Source: Novosphingobium sp. MW5
GTDB lineage: Bacteria; Pseudomonadota; Alphaproteobacteria; Sphingomonadales; Sphingomonadaceae
NCBI GenBank assembly: GCA_025938935.1
Contig: JAPCWB010000001.1
Location: forward strand, 2,418,001 to 2,482,000
Reading direction: 5' to 3'
Length of the DNA: 64,000 nucleotides
Part shown: one piece after another, positions 1 to 11,352 of the stretch
How the letters are laid out: the number at the start of each line of letters is the position of its first letter
Numbering within the stretch: position 1 is the first letter of the stretch
Position numbers and translations under genes: made by a program
The notes under the pieces: model-generated
Database searches by the model: none
What the model saw: only the letters and a program-made list of their open reading frames with translations
Told to the model about the DNA's origin: nothing

Positions 1-5
1 GGGTG

Positions 6-790
6 ATGTCGAACAAGCTTGCCCTGATCGGTTTTGGCGAAGCCGGGTCCACCTTTGCCAGACTGGCCAAGTGGGGTCTGGCGGCTTGTGGCTGGGATAT
101 CGAGCCTACCCGGCGACCGGCGATGCGTGATGCTGGCCTGGCCGGATCGGCAGACGCTGCCGAAACACTGGCGCAGGCGTCGCTGGTTCTGTCGCTGGTG
201 ACGGCGGACCAGGCCTTGCGAGCCGCGACTGACTATGCGCCGTTGCTCTGTGCCGGGGCGATCTGGTGCGACATGAACTCGGTCGCGCCGGACACCAAGC
301 GCGCTGCGGCGCAAGCGGTCGAGGCTGGCGGCGGGCGCTACGTAGATGTTGCGGTGCTTGCCCCGGTCGATCCGGCCGGGCTGGCAGTTCCGCTGCTGGT
401 GTCGGGCCCCGCGGCGGCACTGGCAGAGGCGGCGCTGCGGGAAGCGGGCTTCTCCAATGTTCGCATCGTTGGCCCGGAGGTGGGTCAGGCCAGTGCGATC
501 AAGATGATCCGCTCGGTCATGATCAAGGGGATCGAGGCGCTGACTGACGAGATGATGGCCGCTGCGACGGCTGCCGGGGTGGCGGACGAAGTGCTCGCAT
601 CGCTTGATGCCAGCGAGCGCATGCAGCCGTGGCCTGATCGTGCGGCCTACAACCTCGAGCGCATGGCAAGTCACGGTATGCGTCGTGCGGCCGAGATGGA
701 AGAATCGGCCAAGACGCTGGCTTCGCTCGGGGTCGATCCCGTGATGACGCGCGGTACGATTGTCCGCCAGCGGCAAGCGGGGGAGGCAGC

Positions 791-794
<4 letters not shown>
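6..794 (+). CDS. NAD(P)-binding oxidoreductase with DUF1932 C-terminal domain
   Basis: A protein of 262 residues related to 6-phosphogluconate and 3-hydroxyisobutyrate dehydrogenases. Residues 5-14 carry the Rossmann glycine motif GFGEAG. The segment around residue 160 (QASAIKMIRSVMIKG) matches the conserved Asn/Lys helix region of this superfamily, and the last 80 or so residues fit DUF1932. The first codon could be GTG at 3 or ATG at 6; I chose ATG, which overlaps a TGA at 4-6 that may end an upstream gene. Its own TGA overlaps the ligJ ATG (ATGA), so it is very probably co-transcribed with ligJABC. The likely role is NAD(P)-dependent oxidation or reduction of a hydroxyacid linked to protocatechuate catabolism. 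That role is inferred from position; the substrate is unknown. Confidence 0.75.
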
Positions 795-4018
<3,224 letters not shown>

Positions 4019-4034
4019 GTGGCCAACAGATCAC

Positions 4035-5258
4035 TTACGTGTTGATGGTGCTAAGAAGTGAGGCCCACTTGCAAAGCGCGTCGCGCTTTTCCTCGAAGTA
4101 ATCGTGCCTCTGATAGACCCGGGCGATGCCCCCGCGCGATCCACTGATGTGGTTCAGCACGGCCTCGGTAACCGGCATCGGGGCGCCTAGCCTTTGCATG
4201 CCTGTTGCCGCGGTTCGCCGAAGGTCGTGGAGGACGAAGTGCTCAACCGGTTCGCCGTCCTGGAGTTCGCTCATGAGCCGAAGCAGGCGAGGGTGTCCCT
4301 TGCTGAAACCGCTGCTGACCGCTTCGAGGTTGTCAGGAACAGCGAACAGTTTGTCAGAACCTTCGACCTTAGGGATCGCTGCGATGATGTCGAGCGCGAG
4401 CTGGGGAAGGGGGACGATGTGGGCGAGGCCGTTCTTGGCCCGCTCGCCCGGAATGGTCCAGATTCCTTCCTTGATCTCCTTGCGTGAGGCGCCGAACACT
4501 TCATTGCGCCGCTGTCCGGTGACCAGGAGAAGCTTGAACCCCGGACCAAACGGCCAGCCCATCTTGTCGCAGGCCTGCCAGAACAGCTTGATCTCGTCGT
4601 CATTCAGGAAGCGGTCGCGTGGCTTACCAAGGGGAGGGTGCCAGGCATACTGGCAGGGATTGGCCTGGAGCCGCTCCAGCTTGGGCATGGCCCAGCTATA
4701 GAACGCACTGAGCCGGGCGTGAACCATGCGCCCTTCTCGAAGGGTAGGCTTTTCGGGATTGCGGTAGCAGACGTCTTCGACCAGCGCAGTGATCTCGCCT
4801 CGCGTGATTGTATCGGCCATTCGATCTCCGAAGCGCGGAATCAAAAACTTATTCCCGATCCGCTCGACTTCCGAGGCGCTGCGCTTGCGTCCGCGCACGG
4901 CGCGCTCGATGTACTGGTCCCAGAGGAACTTGAACATGAGGCGGCCCGTGAGGGTGGTGCCATCTTCCTTGGCCGGCTTTGGCGCACCGCGACCGTTTTC
5001 TATATCGAGCAGGATCGAGCGCGCTTTCTTCCGCGCATCGGCAAGGCCAAAGTACTCCCTGAACGGCCCGACCGTAATGTTGCGCCAGCGATCGCCGACC
5101 CGCTTGCGCAGGATGAATGTCTTTGTCCCCGAGCATCCCACGCGGACGCGCAGGCCCGGAACGATGCTGTCGGGCCACTCCTGCTGTCCCTTGACCGGTG
5201 GGGCCAAGGAGCGGATCTTGGCGTCGGTAAGACCCACTTTATTGGTGCTCTTTGCCAT
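4035..5258 (-). CDS. Tyrosine recombinase (P4-type phage/island integrase)
   Basis: A site-specific recombinase of 407 residues. The N-terminus (LTDAKIRSLAPP, then VRVGCSGTKTFILRKR) is the DUF4102 arm-binding domain typical of P4-like island integrases. A SAM-like core-binding domain covers about residues 105-200 and the catalytic domain the rest. Catalytic residues seen: Arg in TGQRRNEV (about 250), Lys in RAKNG (about 275), HDLRR (344-348), His370 in VLNHISGS and the likely nucleophile Tyr382 in VYQRHDY. ATG 5258 fits the family better than the TTG at 5276. It lies 150 bp from the tRNA-Arg fragment at 5408 and points away from it. It looks intact and would have inserted the DNA to its left. 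Confidence 0.93.
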   Translation of the reverse strand: MAKSTNKVGLTDAKIRSLAPPVKGQQEWPDSIVPGLRVRVGCSGTKTFILRKRVGDRWRNITVGPFREYFGLADARKKARSILLDIENGRGAPKPAKEDGTTLTGRLMFKFLWDQYIERAVRGRKRSASEVERIGNKFLIPRFGDRMADTITRGEITALVEDVCYRNPEKPTLREGRMVHARLSAFYSWAMPKLERLQANPCQYAWHPPLGKPRDRFLNDDEIKLFWQACDKMGWPFGPGFKLLLVTGQRRNEVFGASRKEIKEGIWTIPGERAKNGLAHIVPLPQLALDIIAAIPKVEGSDKLFAVPDNLEAVSSGFSKGHPRLLRLMSELQDGEPVEHFVLHDLRRTAATGMQRLGAPMPVTEAVLNHISGSRGGIARVYQRHDYFEEKRDALCKWASLLSTINT

Positions 5259-5281
5259 TGGTTTCCACGGCTCCAACAGGC

Positions 5282-5296
5282 GCTACCTTAGGTAGC
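5282..5296. promoter_or_regulatory. Perfect 15-bp palindrome in front of the integrase
   Basis: GCTACCTTAGGTAGC has seven-base arms around a central T and is followed by TTTTG on the + strand. It lies 24 bp upstream of the integrase ATG, where an excisionase, repressor or integrase arm-site protein could bind. It could also act as a small terminator for transcription arriving from the left. The function is inferred from position only. Confidence 0.4.
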
Positions 5297-5407
5297 TTTT
5301 GCCCTGACATAATATGGAACATATGGAGAACTTATGAGAATGGCAATACCAGAAAAATCAATGTACTTAGGAAGATATGACGCATTCTGGGAATGGTTTC
5401 GAGACAA

Positions 5408-5452
5408 CTACGAATCTGAGGGTCGGACGTTCGAATCGTTCCGGGCGCGCCA
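5408..5452 (+). repeat. 3' fragment of a tRNA-Arg(ACG) gene, probable right attachment site
   Basis: The 45 bases read as the 3' part of a tRNA. They contain an anticodon loop CTACGAA with anticodon ACG, the 3' anticodon strand TCTGA, a variable loop GGGTC, a T-stem GGACG/CGTTC around TTCGAAT, the 3' acceptor strand CGGGCGC, discriminator G and an encoded CCA. The bases before the loop (GACAA) cannot pair with TCTGA, and no D-arm or 5' acceptor is present, so this is not a complete gene. A match that begins exactly at the anticodon loop and runs to the 3' end is the usual crossover copy left by tRNA-targeting integrases. The intact tRNA would lie to the left, outside this window. Confidence 0.8.
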
Positions 5453-5459
5453 TTTTCCC

Positions 5460-5487
5460 AAAGGGCCATCCATCAGGGTGGCCTTTT
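5460..5487 (+). terminator. Rho-independent terminator after the tRNA-Arg fragment
   Basis: GGCCATCC (5464-5471), loop ATCA, GGGTGGCC (5476-5483), then TTTT, with one G-T pair in the stem and flanking A/T bases able to extend it. It begins eight to twelve bases after the CCA, where the terminator of the original tRNA gene should be. This indicates that the DNA right of the fragment is the old chromosomal flank. Confidence 0.75.
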
Positions 5488-5515
5488 GCATTTGGACGGT
5501 GCGAGGAATGGCGGC

Positions 5516-6472
5516 ATGAAGATCGATGGTTTCCTGGTCGCGATTGCCGCTGCCGTGGCACTTGCCTTTGCCGCGCCGTGGATTGGGGCCTCGGATGGTC
5601 CGCTGGCGATGGGCACGGTCACCAACCTTGGCGTGGCACTGGTCTTTTTCCTTCACGGTGCGGCAGTGTCGCCTGCCTCGATGCGGTCTGCGGCGGCGAA
5701 CTGGCGGCTCCATGCCCTCGTCCAAGCCTGCACCTACGTCCTGTTCCCGCTTGCCGGACTGGCTTTTTGGTACGGAGCGGAAGGGCTGATAGTCGCGGAA
5801 CTGCGGCTTGGGTTCTTCTTCCTCTGCGCGACGTCCTCAACCATTTCCTCATCCGTGGCCATGACGGCGCTCGCCCGGGGCAACGTGGCGGCAGCGATCT
5901 TCAACGCGACGCTTTCGGGCCTGCTGGGAATGGTTCTAACGCCCTTGCTGCTGGCACTGGTGGTTGAGGGCGGGGGCAATGTCGCGCCGGTAGCCTCGCA
6001 GATCGGCGGCATATTCGCCAAGCTGCTGCTGCCTTTTGTCTTGGGTCAGTTGTGCCGCGGCCTGATCAAGGGCTTCCTTGACCGCAATAAGCCAATCGTC
6101 GGCAAGGCGGACCGCGCCGTCATTGTCCTGATCGTTTATGTTGCCTTCTGCGATGCCGCCCTTGCCGGCCTGTGGAGCGCGCAGCACGCGATTTCGATTT
6201 TGGTCATGGCGGTTGTCTGCTCGGCTTTGCTCGCGCTCGCACTCGTGCTCACCACAATTTTCGCTCGCGCTCTTGGCCTGAGCACTGAAGACGAGATCGC
6301 CGCGGTGTTCTGCGGCTCCAAAAAGAGCCTCGCCAATGGTGCGCCTATCGGCAAGGTCATCTTCGGAGCTTCGCCCGCGCTCAGCCTGATCCTCATCCCG
6401 CTGCTGCTTTACCACCAGATCCAGCTGATCGTTTGCGCCGTCATGGCGCGTAGATATTGCGCGCGCAGGTAA
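5516..6472 (+). CDS. SBF-like (bile acid:sodium symporter family, YfeH-type) membrane transporter
   Basis: A membrane protein of 318 residues with about nine or ten hydrophobic helices spread over its length. The order of conserved features fits the SBF-like/DUF4137 branch of the bile acid:sodium symporter superfamily: GVALVFFLHG near residue 45, CATSSTISSSVAMT near 107, CGSKKSLANGAP near 275, and a C-terminus ending YHQIQLIVCAVMARR. Members of this branch are widespread but their substrate is generally unknown. The start ATG at 5516 is preceded by GAGGAATGGCGGC. It is the first gene on the chromosomal side of the putative island end and has no obvious operon partner, being separated from the next gene by 78 bp. 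Confidence 0.8.
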   Translation: MKIDGFLVAIAAAVALAFAAPWIGASDGPLAMGTVTNLGVALVFFLHGAAVSPASMRSAAANWRLHALVQACTYVLFPLAGLAFWYGAEGLIVAELRLGFFFLCATSSTISSSVAMTALARGNVAAAIFNATLSGLLGMVLTPLLLALVVEGGGNVAPVASQIGGIFAKLLLPFVLGQLCRGLIKGFLDRNKPIVGKADRAVIVLIVYVAFCDAALAGLWSAQHAISILVMAVVCSALLALALVLTTIFARALGLSTEDEIAAVFCGSKKSLANGAPIGKVIFGASPALSLILIPLLLYHQIQLIVCAVMARRYCARR

Positions 6473-6550
6473 GGCCGATTTCGGCGGGGCGATTGGATTC
6501 CTGTGCAGCCCGGCGTATCGGCGGGCAAAGCAATCAGCAGGGGAGTTCCC

Positions 6551-7531
6551 ATGGCCTTCAAGACCCGCGTCACCGAAATGCTCGGCATCGAGCATCCCAT
6601 CGTCCAGGGCGGCATGATGCACGTCGGCTATGCCGAACTGGCGAGCGCGGTGTCGAATGCGGGTGGGCTGGGTATCCTGACCGCGCTTACCCAGCCGAGT
6701 GCCGAAGCCTTGCGCGACGAGATCGAGCGCTGCCGGTCGATGACCGACAAGCCGTTCGGTGTGAACATCACCGTCCTGCCCTCGATCACGCCGCCGGACT
6801 ATAAGTCCTTTGCCCAAGCGGTGATCGATTCCGGCGTGAAGATCGTCGAAACCGCCGGCACGGCCGAAGTGCGCGAGCTGTGGGCCATGATGAAGCCGCA
6901 CGGCATCACCATCCTGCACAAGTGCACCGCTGTCCGCCACGCGCTCTCGGCCGAGCGCAACGGCTGTGACATCATCTCGATCGACGGTTTCGAATGCGCG
7001 GGCCATCCCGGTGAAGATGACATTCCCGGCCTGATCCTGATCCCGGCTGCGGCCGACAAGGTGAAAATTCCGATGCTCGCCTCGGGCGGTATCGGCGACG
7101 GCCGTGGGCTCGTTGCGGCGCTTGCTTTGGGCGCCGACGGTATCAACATGGGCACGCGCTTCTGCGCGACTCAGGAAGCGCCGATCCATCCCAACATCAA
7201 GCAGAAGTACGTCGAGAACGACGAGCGCGGCACCAACCTGATCTTCCGCTCGCTGCACAACACGGCGCGCGTCGGGAAGAATGGCGTTTCGGACGAGGTC
7301 GTCCAGCGGCTCAAGCAGCCCGACGCCAAGTTCGAGGATGTTCGTGAGCTCGTGGCTGGCCGCAAGGGTGCGGAAATGTTGAAGTCCGGCGATACCGAAG
7401 GCGGCATTTTCTGGGCCGGCATGATCCAGGCCCTGATCCACGACATCCCGACCTGCCAGGAACTGATCGACCGGATCATCGGCGATGCCGAAGCCATCGT
7501 GCGGCAGCGTCTCGGTTCGATGCTCGCCTGA
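6551..7531 (+). CDS. Nitronate monooxygenase family flavoprotein
   Basis: A TIM-barrel FMN protein of 326 residues in the 2-nitropropane dioxygenase/nitronate monooxygenase family. Family features are PIVQGGMMHVGYAELASAVSNAGGLG at the N-terminus (written here as one motif region), FGVNITV, the central GFECAGHPG holding the presumed catalytic His, and the phosphate-binding LASGGIGDGRG and ALGADGINMGTRF. ATG 6551 is preceded by AGGGGAG. Members oxidise alkyl nitronates or act as enoyl reductase-like enzymes. In sphingomonads a paralogue next to acyl-CoA genes is common, but its true substrate is not known. It is 104 bp before the valine-type operon and separated from it by a palindrome, so it may be transcribed separately. 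Confidence 0.88.
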   Translation: MAFKTRVTEMLGIEHPIVQGGMMHVGYAELASAVSNAGGLGILTALTQPSAEALRDEIERCRSMTDKPFGVNITVLPSITPPDYKSFAQAVIDSGVKIVETAGTAEVRELWAMMKPHGITILHKCTAVRHALSAERNGCDIISIDGFECAGHPGEDDIPGLILIPAAADKVKIPMLASGGIGDGRGLVAALALGADGINMGTRFCATQEAPIHPNIKQKYVENDERGTNLIFRSLHNTARVGKNGVSDEVVQRLKQPDAKFEDVRELVAGRKGAEMLKSGDTEGGIFWAGMIQALIHDIPTCQELIDRIIGDAEAIVRQRLGSMLA

Positions 7532-7579
7532 TCGGCGGCGCAAAAATTCTTGCCTTTGCCGGGGAGAATCGGCAGGGGC

Positions 7580-7595
7580 TTAATCGATCGATTAA
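7580..7595. promoter_or_regulatory. Perfect 16-bp palindrome upstream of the valine/isobutyrate operon
   Basis: TTAATCGATCGATTAA is a perfect dyad with no spacer, in the 104-bp gap between the nitronate monooxygenase and the aldehyde dehydrogenase genes, 40 bp before the latter's ATG. Its size and symmetry are typical of TetR-family operators that control acyl-CoA catabolic operons. No regulator gene is present nearby, so the binding protein is unknown. Confidence 0.55.
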
Positions 7596-7635
7596 ACGGT
7601 GCCGCGCGCGCCGCTGATAACCCGAGGAACAGACA

Positions 7636-9057
7636 ATGGCACTTGCCCCCCAGATCGCCGACACCCCCGAAGCCAAGGAAGTCGCCGACCTCATCGCCCG
7701 CAGCCGCGCCGCCCAGCAGCAGATCGAGAACGCGACTCAGGAGCAGGTCGATCGCTGGATCAAGGGCATGGTCTGGGCCGTGGCCAAGGAATCGACCGCA
7801 GAAATGATCGCCCAGCACACCGTCGATGAGACACAGTTGGGCAACTATGACGGCAAGTACCTGAAGATTTTCCGCAAGACCCGCGCGACCTTGATGGATA
7901 TCATCGACGACAAGTCGGTCGGCGTGATCGAGGAAGACAAGGCGCGCAACCTGATCAAGATCGCCAAGCCGGTCGGCGTGATCGGCGCGCTCTCGCCTTC
8001 GACCAACCCTGAGGCGACCCCGGTGATCAAGGCGATCTCGGCAGTGAAGGGCCGCAACTCGATCATCATCTGCCCGCACCCGCGCGCGAAGATCACCAAC
8101 AAGATCATCTGCGACCTGATGCGCGATGCGCTTGTCAAGATGGGCGCCCCAGCCGATCTGGTGATTCCGATTGAAACGCCGTCGGTCGAAAAGACCAACG
8201 AAGTGATGAAGCAGTGCGACCGCATCCTTGCCACCGGCGGTACGCCGATGGTGAAGGCCGCTTATTCGAGCGGCACTCCGGCGCTGGGCGTCGGCGTCGG
8301 CAATGCGGTGATCACCGTGGACGACACCGCCGACCTCGATGACGCGGCAGAAAAGATCCGCATTTCCAAGACACTCGACCTCGCTGCCTCGTGCTCGTCG
8401 GACAACGCGGTGATCCTGCTCGATGCGATCTATGACCAGATGCTGGAAAAGCTGGTTCACCAGGGCGGCTATATCGTCAACGAGGATGAAAAGGCCAAGC
8501 TGCAGGGCGTGATCTGGAATAACGGCGCGATCAACGCCAATGCCGTCGCCCAGCCGGCCGAAAAAATCGCTGGCATGGCTGGCTTCGGCCTGCCCGAAGG
8601 CAAGGTCTTCTTTATCGTCCCTGAAACCGGTGCCGGCCCGGACTATCCTTTCTCGGGTGAGAAGATGACCGTCACCATGGCGCTCTATCGCGCCAAGGAC
8701 CTGGACGAGGCGATTGCGCTCACCAACGCAATCCAGGCCTATCAGGGGCAGGGTCACTCCTGCGGCATCTATTCGCGGTCGGACGAGAACATCCTGAAGC
8801 TCGCGATGGGCACCAAGACCAGCCGCGTCATGGTCAACCAGCCGCAGTCGGCCTCGAACTCGGGCAACCTGTGGAACGGCATGCGCCAGACCTTCAGCCT
8901 GGGTTGCGGTTCGTGGGGCGGCAATGCGACGAACAACAACATCACCTGGCAGGACCTGGTCAACATCACCTGGGTGTCCAAGCCTCTGGCCAAGACCAAG
9001 GAGCTGCCGAGCGACGAAGCGCTGTTCGGCAAGGACATCATCGAGCTGATCGGCTGA
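7636..9057 (+). CDS. CoA-acylating aldehyde dehydrogenase family protein
   Basis: A protein of 473 residues that resembles acylating aldehyde dehydrogenases (EutE, AdhE N-domain, sulfoacetaldehyde dehydrogenase SauS) rather than the ordinary family. Visible features: PVGVIGALSPSTNP near residue 117, the nucleotide-binding TGGTPMVKAAY near 206, the catalytic Cys in LAASCSSDNA near 258, and the late FSLGCGSWGGNATNNNITW. Such enzymes oxidise an aldehyde to its CoA thioester with NAD(P). It is the first gene of the operon, followed three bases later by an isobutyryl-CoA-dehydrogenase-like gene. This is where sphingomonads and pseudomonads usually keep mmsA (methylmalonate-semialdehyde dehydrogenase). 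Whether it does that job or activates another aldehyde is open. Confidence 0.8.
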   Translation: MALAPQIADTPEAKEVADLIARSRAAQQQIENATQEQVDRWIKGMVWAVAKESTAEMIAQHTVDETQLGNYDGKYLKIFRKTRATLMDIIDDKSVGVIEEDKARNLIKIAKPVGVIGALSPSTNPEATPVIKAISAVKGRNSIIICPHPRAKITNKIICDLMRDALVKMGAPADLVIPIETPSVEKTNEVMKQCDRILATGGTPMVKAAYSSGTPALGVGVGNAVITVDDTADLDDAAEKIRISKTLDLAASCSSDNAVILLDAIYDQMLEKLVHQGGYIVNEDEKAKLQGVIWNNGAINANAVAQPAEKIAGMAGFGLPEGKVFFIVPETGAGPDYPFSGEKMTVTMALYRAKDLDEAIALTNAIQAYQGQGHSCGIYSRSDENILKLAMGTKTSRVMVNQPQSASNSGNLWNGMRQTFSLGCGSWGGNATNNNITWQDLVNITWVSKPLAKTKELPSDEALFGKDIIELIG

Positions 9058-9060
9058 GCC

Positions 9061-10203
9061 ATGAGCGGACAATTCGACCTCACCGAAGACCAGCTCGCCA
9101 TCCAGGACATGGCGCGCAAGTTCACTGCCGATCGGATTACTCCGTTCGCTGCCAAATGGGATGAAGATCACCACTATCCCGTCGACGTGTGGAAGGCGGC
9201 GGGCGAACTGGGCTTCGGCGCGATCTATGTGTCCGAGGAAATGGGCGGCATCGGCCTCGGGCGGCTCGAAGCGGCGCTGATCATGGAGGCCATGGCCTAT
9301 GGCTGCCCGGCGACTTCGGCTTACATTTCGATCCACAACATGGCTGCGTGGATGATCGACACCTTCGGCGGTGACGAACTTAAGGCGCGTTACCTTCCGC
9401 AGCTGGTCGGCATGGAAAAGATCGCGAGCTACTGCCTGACTGAGCCGGGTTCGGGTTCAGATGCGGCGGCTTTGAAGACGACTGCAAAGCTGGAAGGCGA
9501 TCACTACGTCGTCAACGGCACCAAGCAGTTCATCTCGGGCGGCGGCGTCAATGACGTTTACGTTGTGATGGTCCGCACGGGTGTTGATGGCCCCAAGGGC
9601 ATTTCGTGTCTTGTCGTCGATAAGGACACGCCCGGCCTGTCGTTCGGCGCTCCTGAAAAGAAGCTGGGCTGGAACGCCTCGCCCACGGCGCAGGTAATCT
9701 TCGACAACGTGCGCGTGCCGGTTGCCAACCGCGTCGGCAACGAAGGCGACGGCTTCAAGTTCGCAATGGCGGGTCTTGATGGCGGTCGCATCAACATCGG
9801 CGCCTGCTCGCTCGGAGGGGCGCAGCGCTGCCTTGATGAGGCGGTGCAGTACGTCAAGGACCGCAGCCAGTTCGGCAAGGCTATCGCCGAATTCCAGAAC
9901 ACCCAGTTCCAGCTTGCCGACATGGCGACCGATCTCGAAGCGGCCCGCGCGCTGCTTTACCTCGCTGCGACCAAGGTAACGGCGGGTGCGCCTGACAAGT
10001 CGCGTTTCTCGGCCATGGCGAAGAAGCTCGCCTCGGACAGCGGCAGCGAGATTGTCGACAAGGCGCTGCAGATGTTCGGCGGCTATGGCTACCTGCGCGA
10101 CTATCCGATCGAGCGCTTCTGGCGCGATCTGCGCGTCCACCGCATCCTTGAAGGCACCAACGAGGTGATGCGCATGATCATCGGGCGGGATCTGCTGAAG
10201 TGA
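9061..10203 (+). CDS. Acyl-CoA dehydrogenase, probably isobutyryl-CoA dehydrogenase
   Basis: An FAD-dependent acyl-CoA dehydrogenase of 380 residues, full length for the short-chain branch. It shows the FAD/substrate motif CLTEPGSGSDAAAL near residue 126, GTKQFISGGG near 150, RSQFGKAI near 270, QMFGGYGYLRDYPIER near 338, and the catalytic Glu364 in LEGTNEVMRM. The family makes methacrylyl-CoA from isobutyryl-CoA in valine breakdown when found with HIBYL-CoA hydrolase and 3-hydroxyisobutyrate dehydrogenase, as here. It starts three bases after the aldehyde dehydrogenase stop, and its TGA overlaps the GTG of the next gene. Substrate assignment is by context. Confidence 0.9.
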   Translation: MSGQFDLTEDQLAIQDMARKFTADRITPFAAKWDEDHHYPVDVWKAAGELGFGAIYVSEEMGGIGLGRLEAALIMEAMAYGCPATSAYISIHNMAAWMIDTFGGDELKARYLPQLVGMEKIASYCLTEPGSGSDAAALKTTAKLEGDHYVVNGTKQFISGGGVNDVYVVMVRTGVDGPKGISCLVVDKDTPGLSFGAPEKKLGWNASPTAQVIFDNVRVPVANRVGNEGDGFKFAMAGLDGGRINIGACSLGGAQRCLDEAVQYVKDRSQFGKAIAEFQNTQFQLADMATDLEAARALLYLAATKVTAGAPDKSRFSAMAKKLASDSGSEIVDKALQMFGGYGYLRDYPIERFWRDLRVHRILEGTNEVMRMIIGRDLLK

Positions 10204-11249
10204 CCACTGACGAGCTGATCGTCCGGCGCGAAGGCGTTGCCGGTTATCTCACGCTCAACCGGCCCAAGGCGATCCATGCCCTGACGCAGGCGATGGATCA
10301 CGCGATGACTGATGCTCTGCTGGCCTGGCGCGGTGATGACGCCGTACACGCGGTGATCATCGACCACAGCGAGGGCAGGGGCTTCTGCTCCGGCGGCGAC
10401 ATCAACCTTCTGCGCAATTCCGCGCTGAATGATGGCGGCGTTTCGGGGCTGCAGTTCTTCTACGAGGAATACCAGCTCAACCACCTGCTGATGACATACC
10501 CAAAGCCGGTTATCGCTTTCATGGATGGCATCACCATGGGCGGAGGCGTAGGTATATCGCAGCCGGCGCGCTTCCGCGTGGCGACTGAGAACACGCGCTT
10601 TGCCATGCCGGAGACCGGCATCGGTCTGTTTCCCGATGTGGGCGGCGGTTGGCACCTGTCGCGGCTTTCGGGCAGACTGGGGCAGTACCTCGCACTCACC
10701 GGCGCGCGGCTCGATGGGGCCGAGTGCCTGTGGGCCGGCCTCGCTACGCATTACCTGCCCGCCGAGGCGCTGCCTGAAGCCAAGGCGCGGATCGAGCAGG
10801 GGCATGAGCCGGGGCAGGTGCTTGCCGCGCTATCGGTAACCCCGCCGCCCGCGAAGATCGAGGCACACGCCGCGCAGATCGCCAAACACTTCTCCTCGGA
10901 CTGCTACGAGGACATCCTCGCCAGCCTCGAAGCCGATGACAGCGAATGGGCCGCCAAGGAACTGGCTGCCCTGCGCACCAAGAGCCCGCAGACCTGCAAG
11001 GTAGCCCTCCGCCAGCTCCGCGATAGCCTGGCCTGCGCCGACTTCGCCGAAAACATGGCGATGGAATACCGCATCGCCGCGCGGGTGCTGACCCGGCCTG
11101 ACTTTGCCGAGGGCGTTCGCGCGCTCATCGTCGACAAGACCAACGACCCCAAGTGGGACCCTGCAACGCCGGAGGAAGTGAGCGACGAACTGATCGATTC
11201 GATCTTCGCGCCGCTTACCCCCGAGAAGGAATGGAAACCCCTGTCATGA
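10200..11249 (+). CDS. 3-hydroxyisobutyryl-CoA hydrolase (enoyl-CoA hydratase/isomerase superfamily)
   Basis: A protein of 349 residues, longer than simple hydratases because of the C-terminal extension typical of HIBYL-CoA hydrolases. Features: ICSGGDI-type oxyanion segment (GFCSGGDINLLRN near residue 62), MDGITMGGGVGIS near 105, and MPETGIGLFPDVGGGWHLS near 135 holding the conserved Glu and Asp. It removes CoA from 3-hydroxyisobutyryl-CoA in valine degradation. It starts at GTG 10200, overlapping the previous TGA (GTGA). Its last codons abut a palindromic intergenic repeat. Confidence 0.9.
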   Translation: MTTDELIVRREGVAGYLTLNRPKAIHALTQAMDHAMTDALLAWRGDDAVHAVIIDHSEGRGFCSGGDINLLRNSALNDGGVSGLQFFYEEYQLNHLLMTYPKPVIAFMDGITMGGGVGISQPARFRVATENTRFAMPETGIGLFPDVGGGWHLSRLSGRLGQYLALTGARLDGAECLWAGLATHYLPAEALPEAKARIEQGHEPGQVLAALSVTPPPAKIEAHAAQIAKHFSSDCYEDILASLEADDSEWAAKELAALRTKSPQTCKVALRQLRDSLACADFAENMAMEYRIAARVLTRPDFAEGVRALIVDKTNDPKWDPATPEEVSDELIDSIFAPLTPEKEWKPLS

Positions 11250-11251
11250 CC

Positions 11252-11340
11252 GTCGTCCCGGGCTTGACCCGGGACCGCTGGCCGGTTCTATCGGCGGCAG
11301 GGAATTCAGGCCAGCGATCCCGGCTTTCGCCGGGATGACG
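11252..11340. repeat. Palindromic intergenic repeat element inside the valine operon
   Basis: Left arm GTCCCGGGCTTGACCCGGGA plus CCGCTGGCC (about 11254-11283) and right arm GGCCAGCGATCCCGGC plus TTTCGCCGGGATGAC (about 11309-11339) are imperfect inverted copies around a 25-base centre. Each arm also folds on itself (CCCGGGCTTGACCCGGG; CCCGGCTTTCGCCGGG). Short GTCATCCCGG-type elements of this kind are scattered between genes in many alphaproteobacteria. It could stabilise or attenuate the transcript between the hydrolase and hydratase genes. No other full copy was seen in this window. Confidence 0.7.
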
Positions 11341-11352
11341 AATGGAGAGATT

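Noticed and set aside
5408..5452. Complete tRNA-Arg gene
   Set aside because: The 5' acceptor, D-arm and 5' anticodon strand are missing; only the 3' part is present.
5334..5519. 61-codon frame crossing the tRNA fragment
   Set aside because: Its second half is tRNA and terminator sequence. The first half might be a cut island gene, so it is mentioned as a finding but not called as a CDS.
7171..9336. Open frame of 721 codons on the minus strand
   Set aside because: It is antisense to three clear enzymes and carries no motifs. High G+C genes often leave the opposite frame open.
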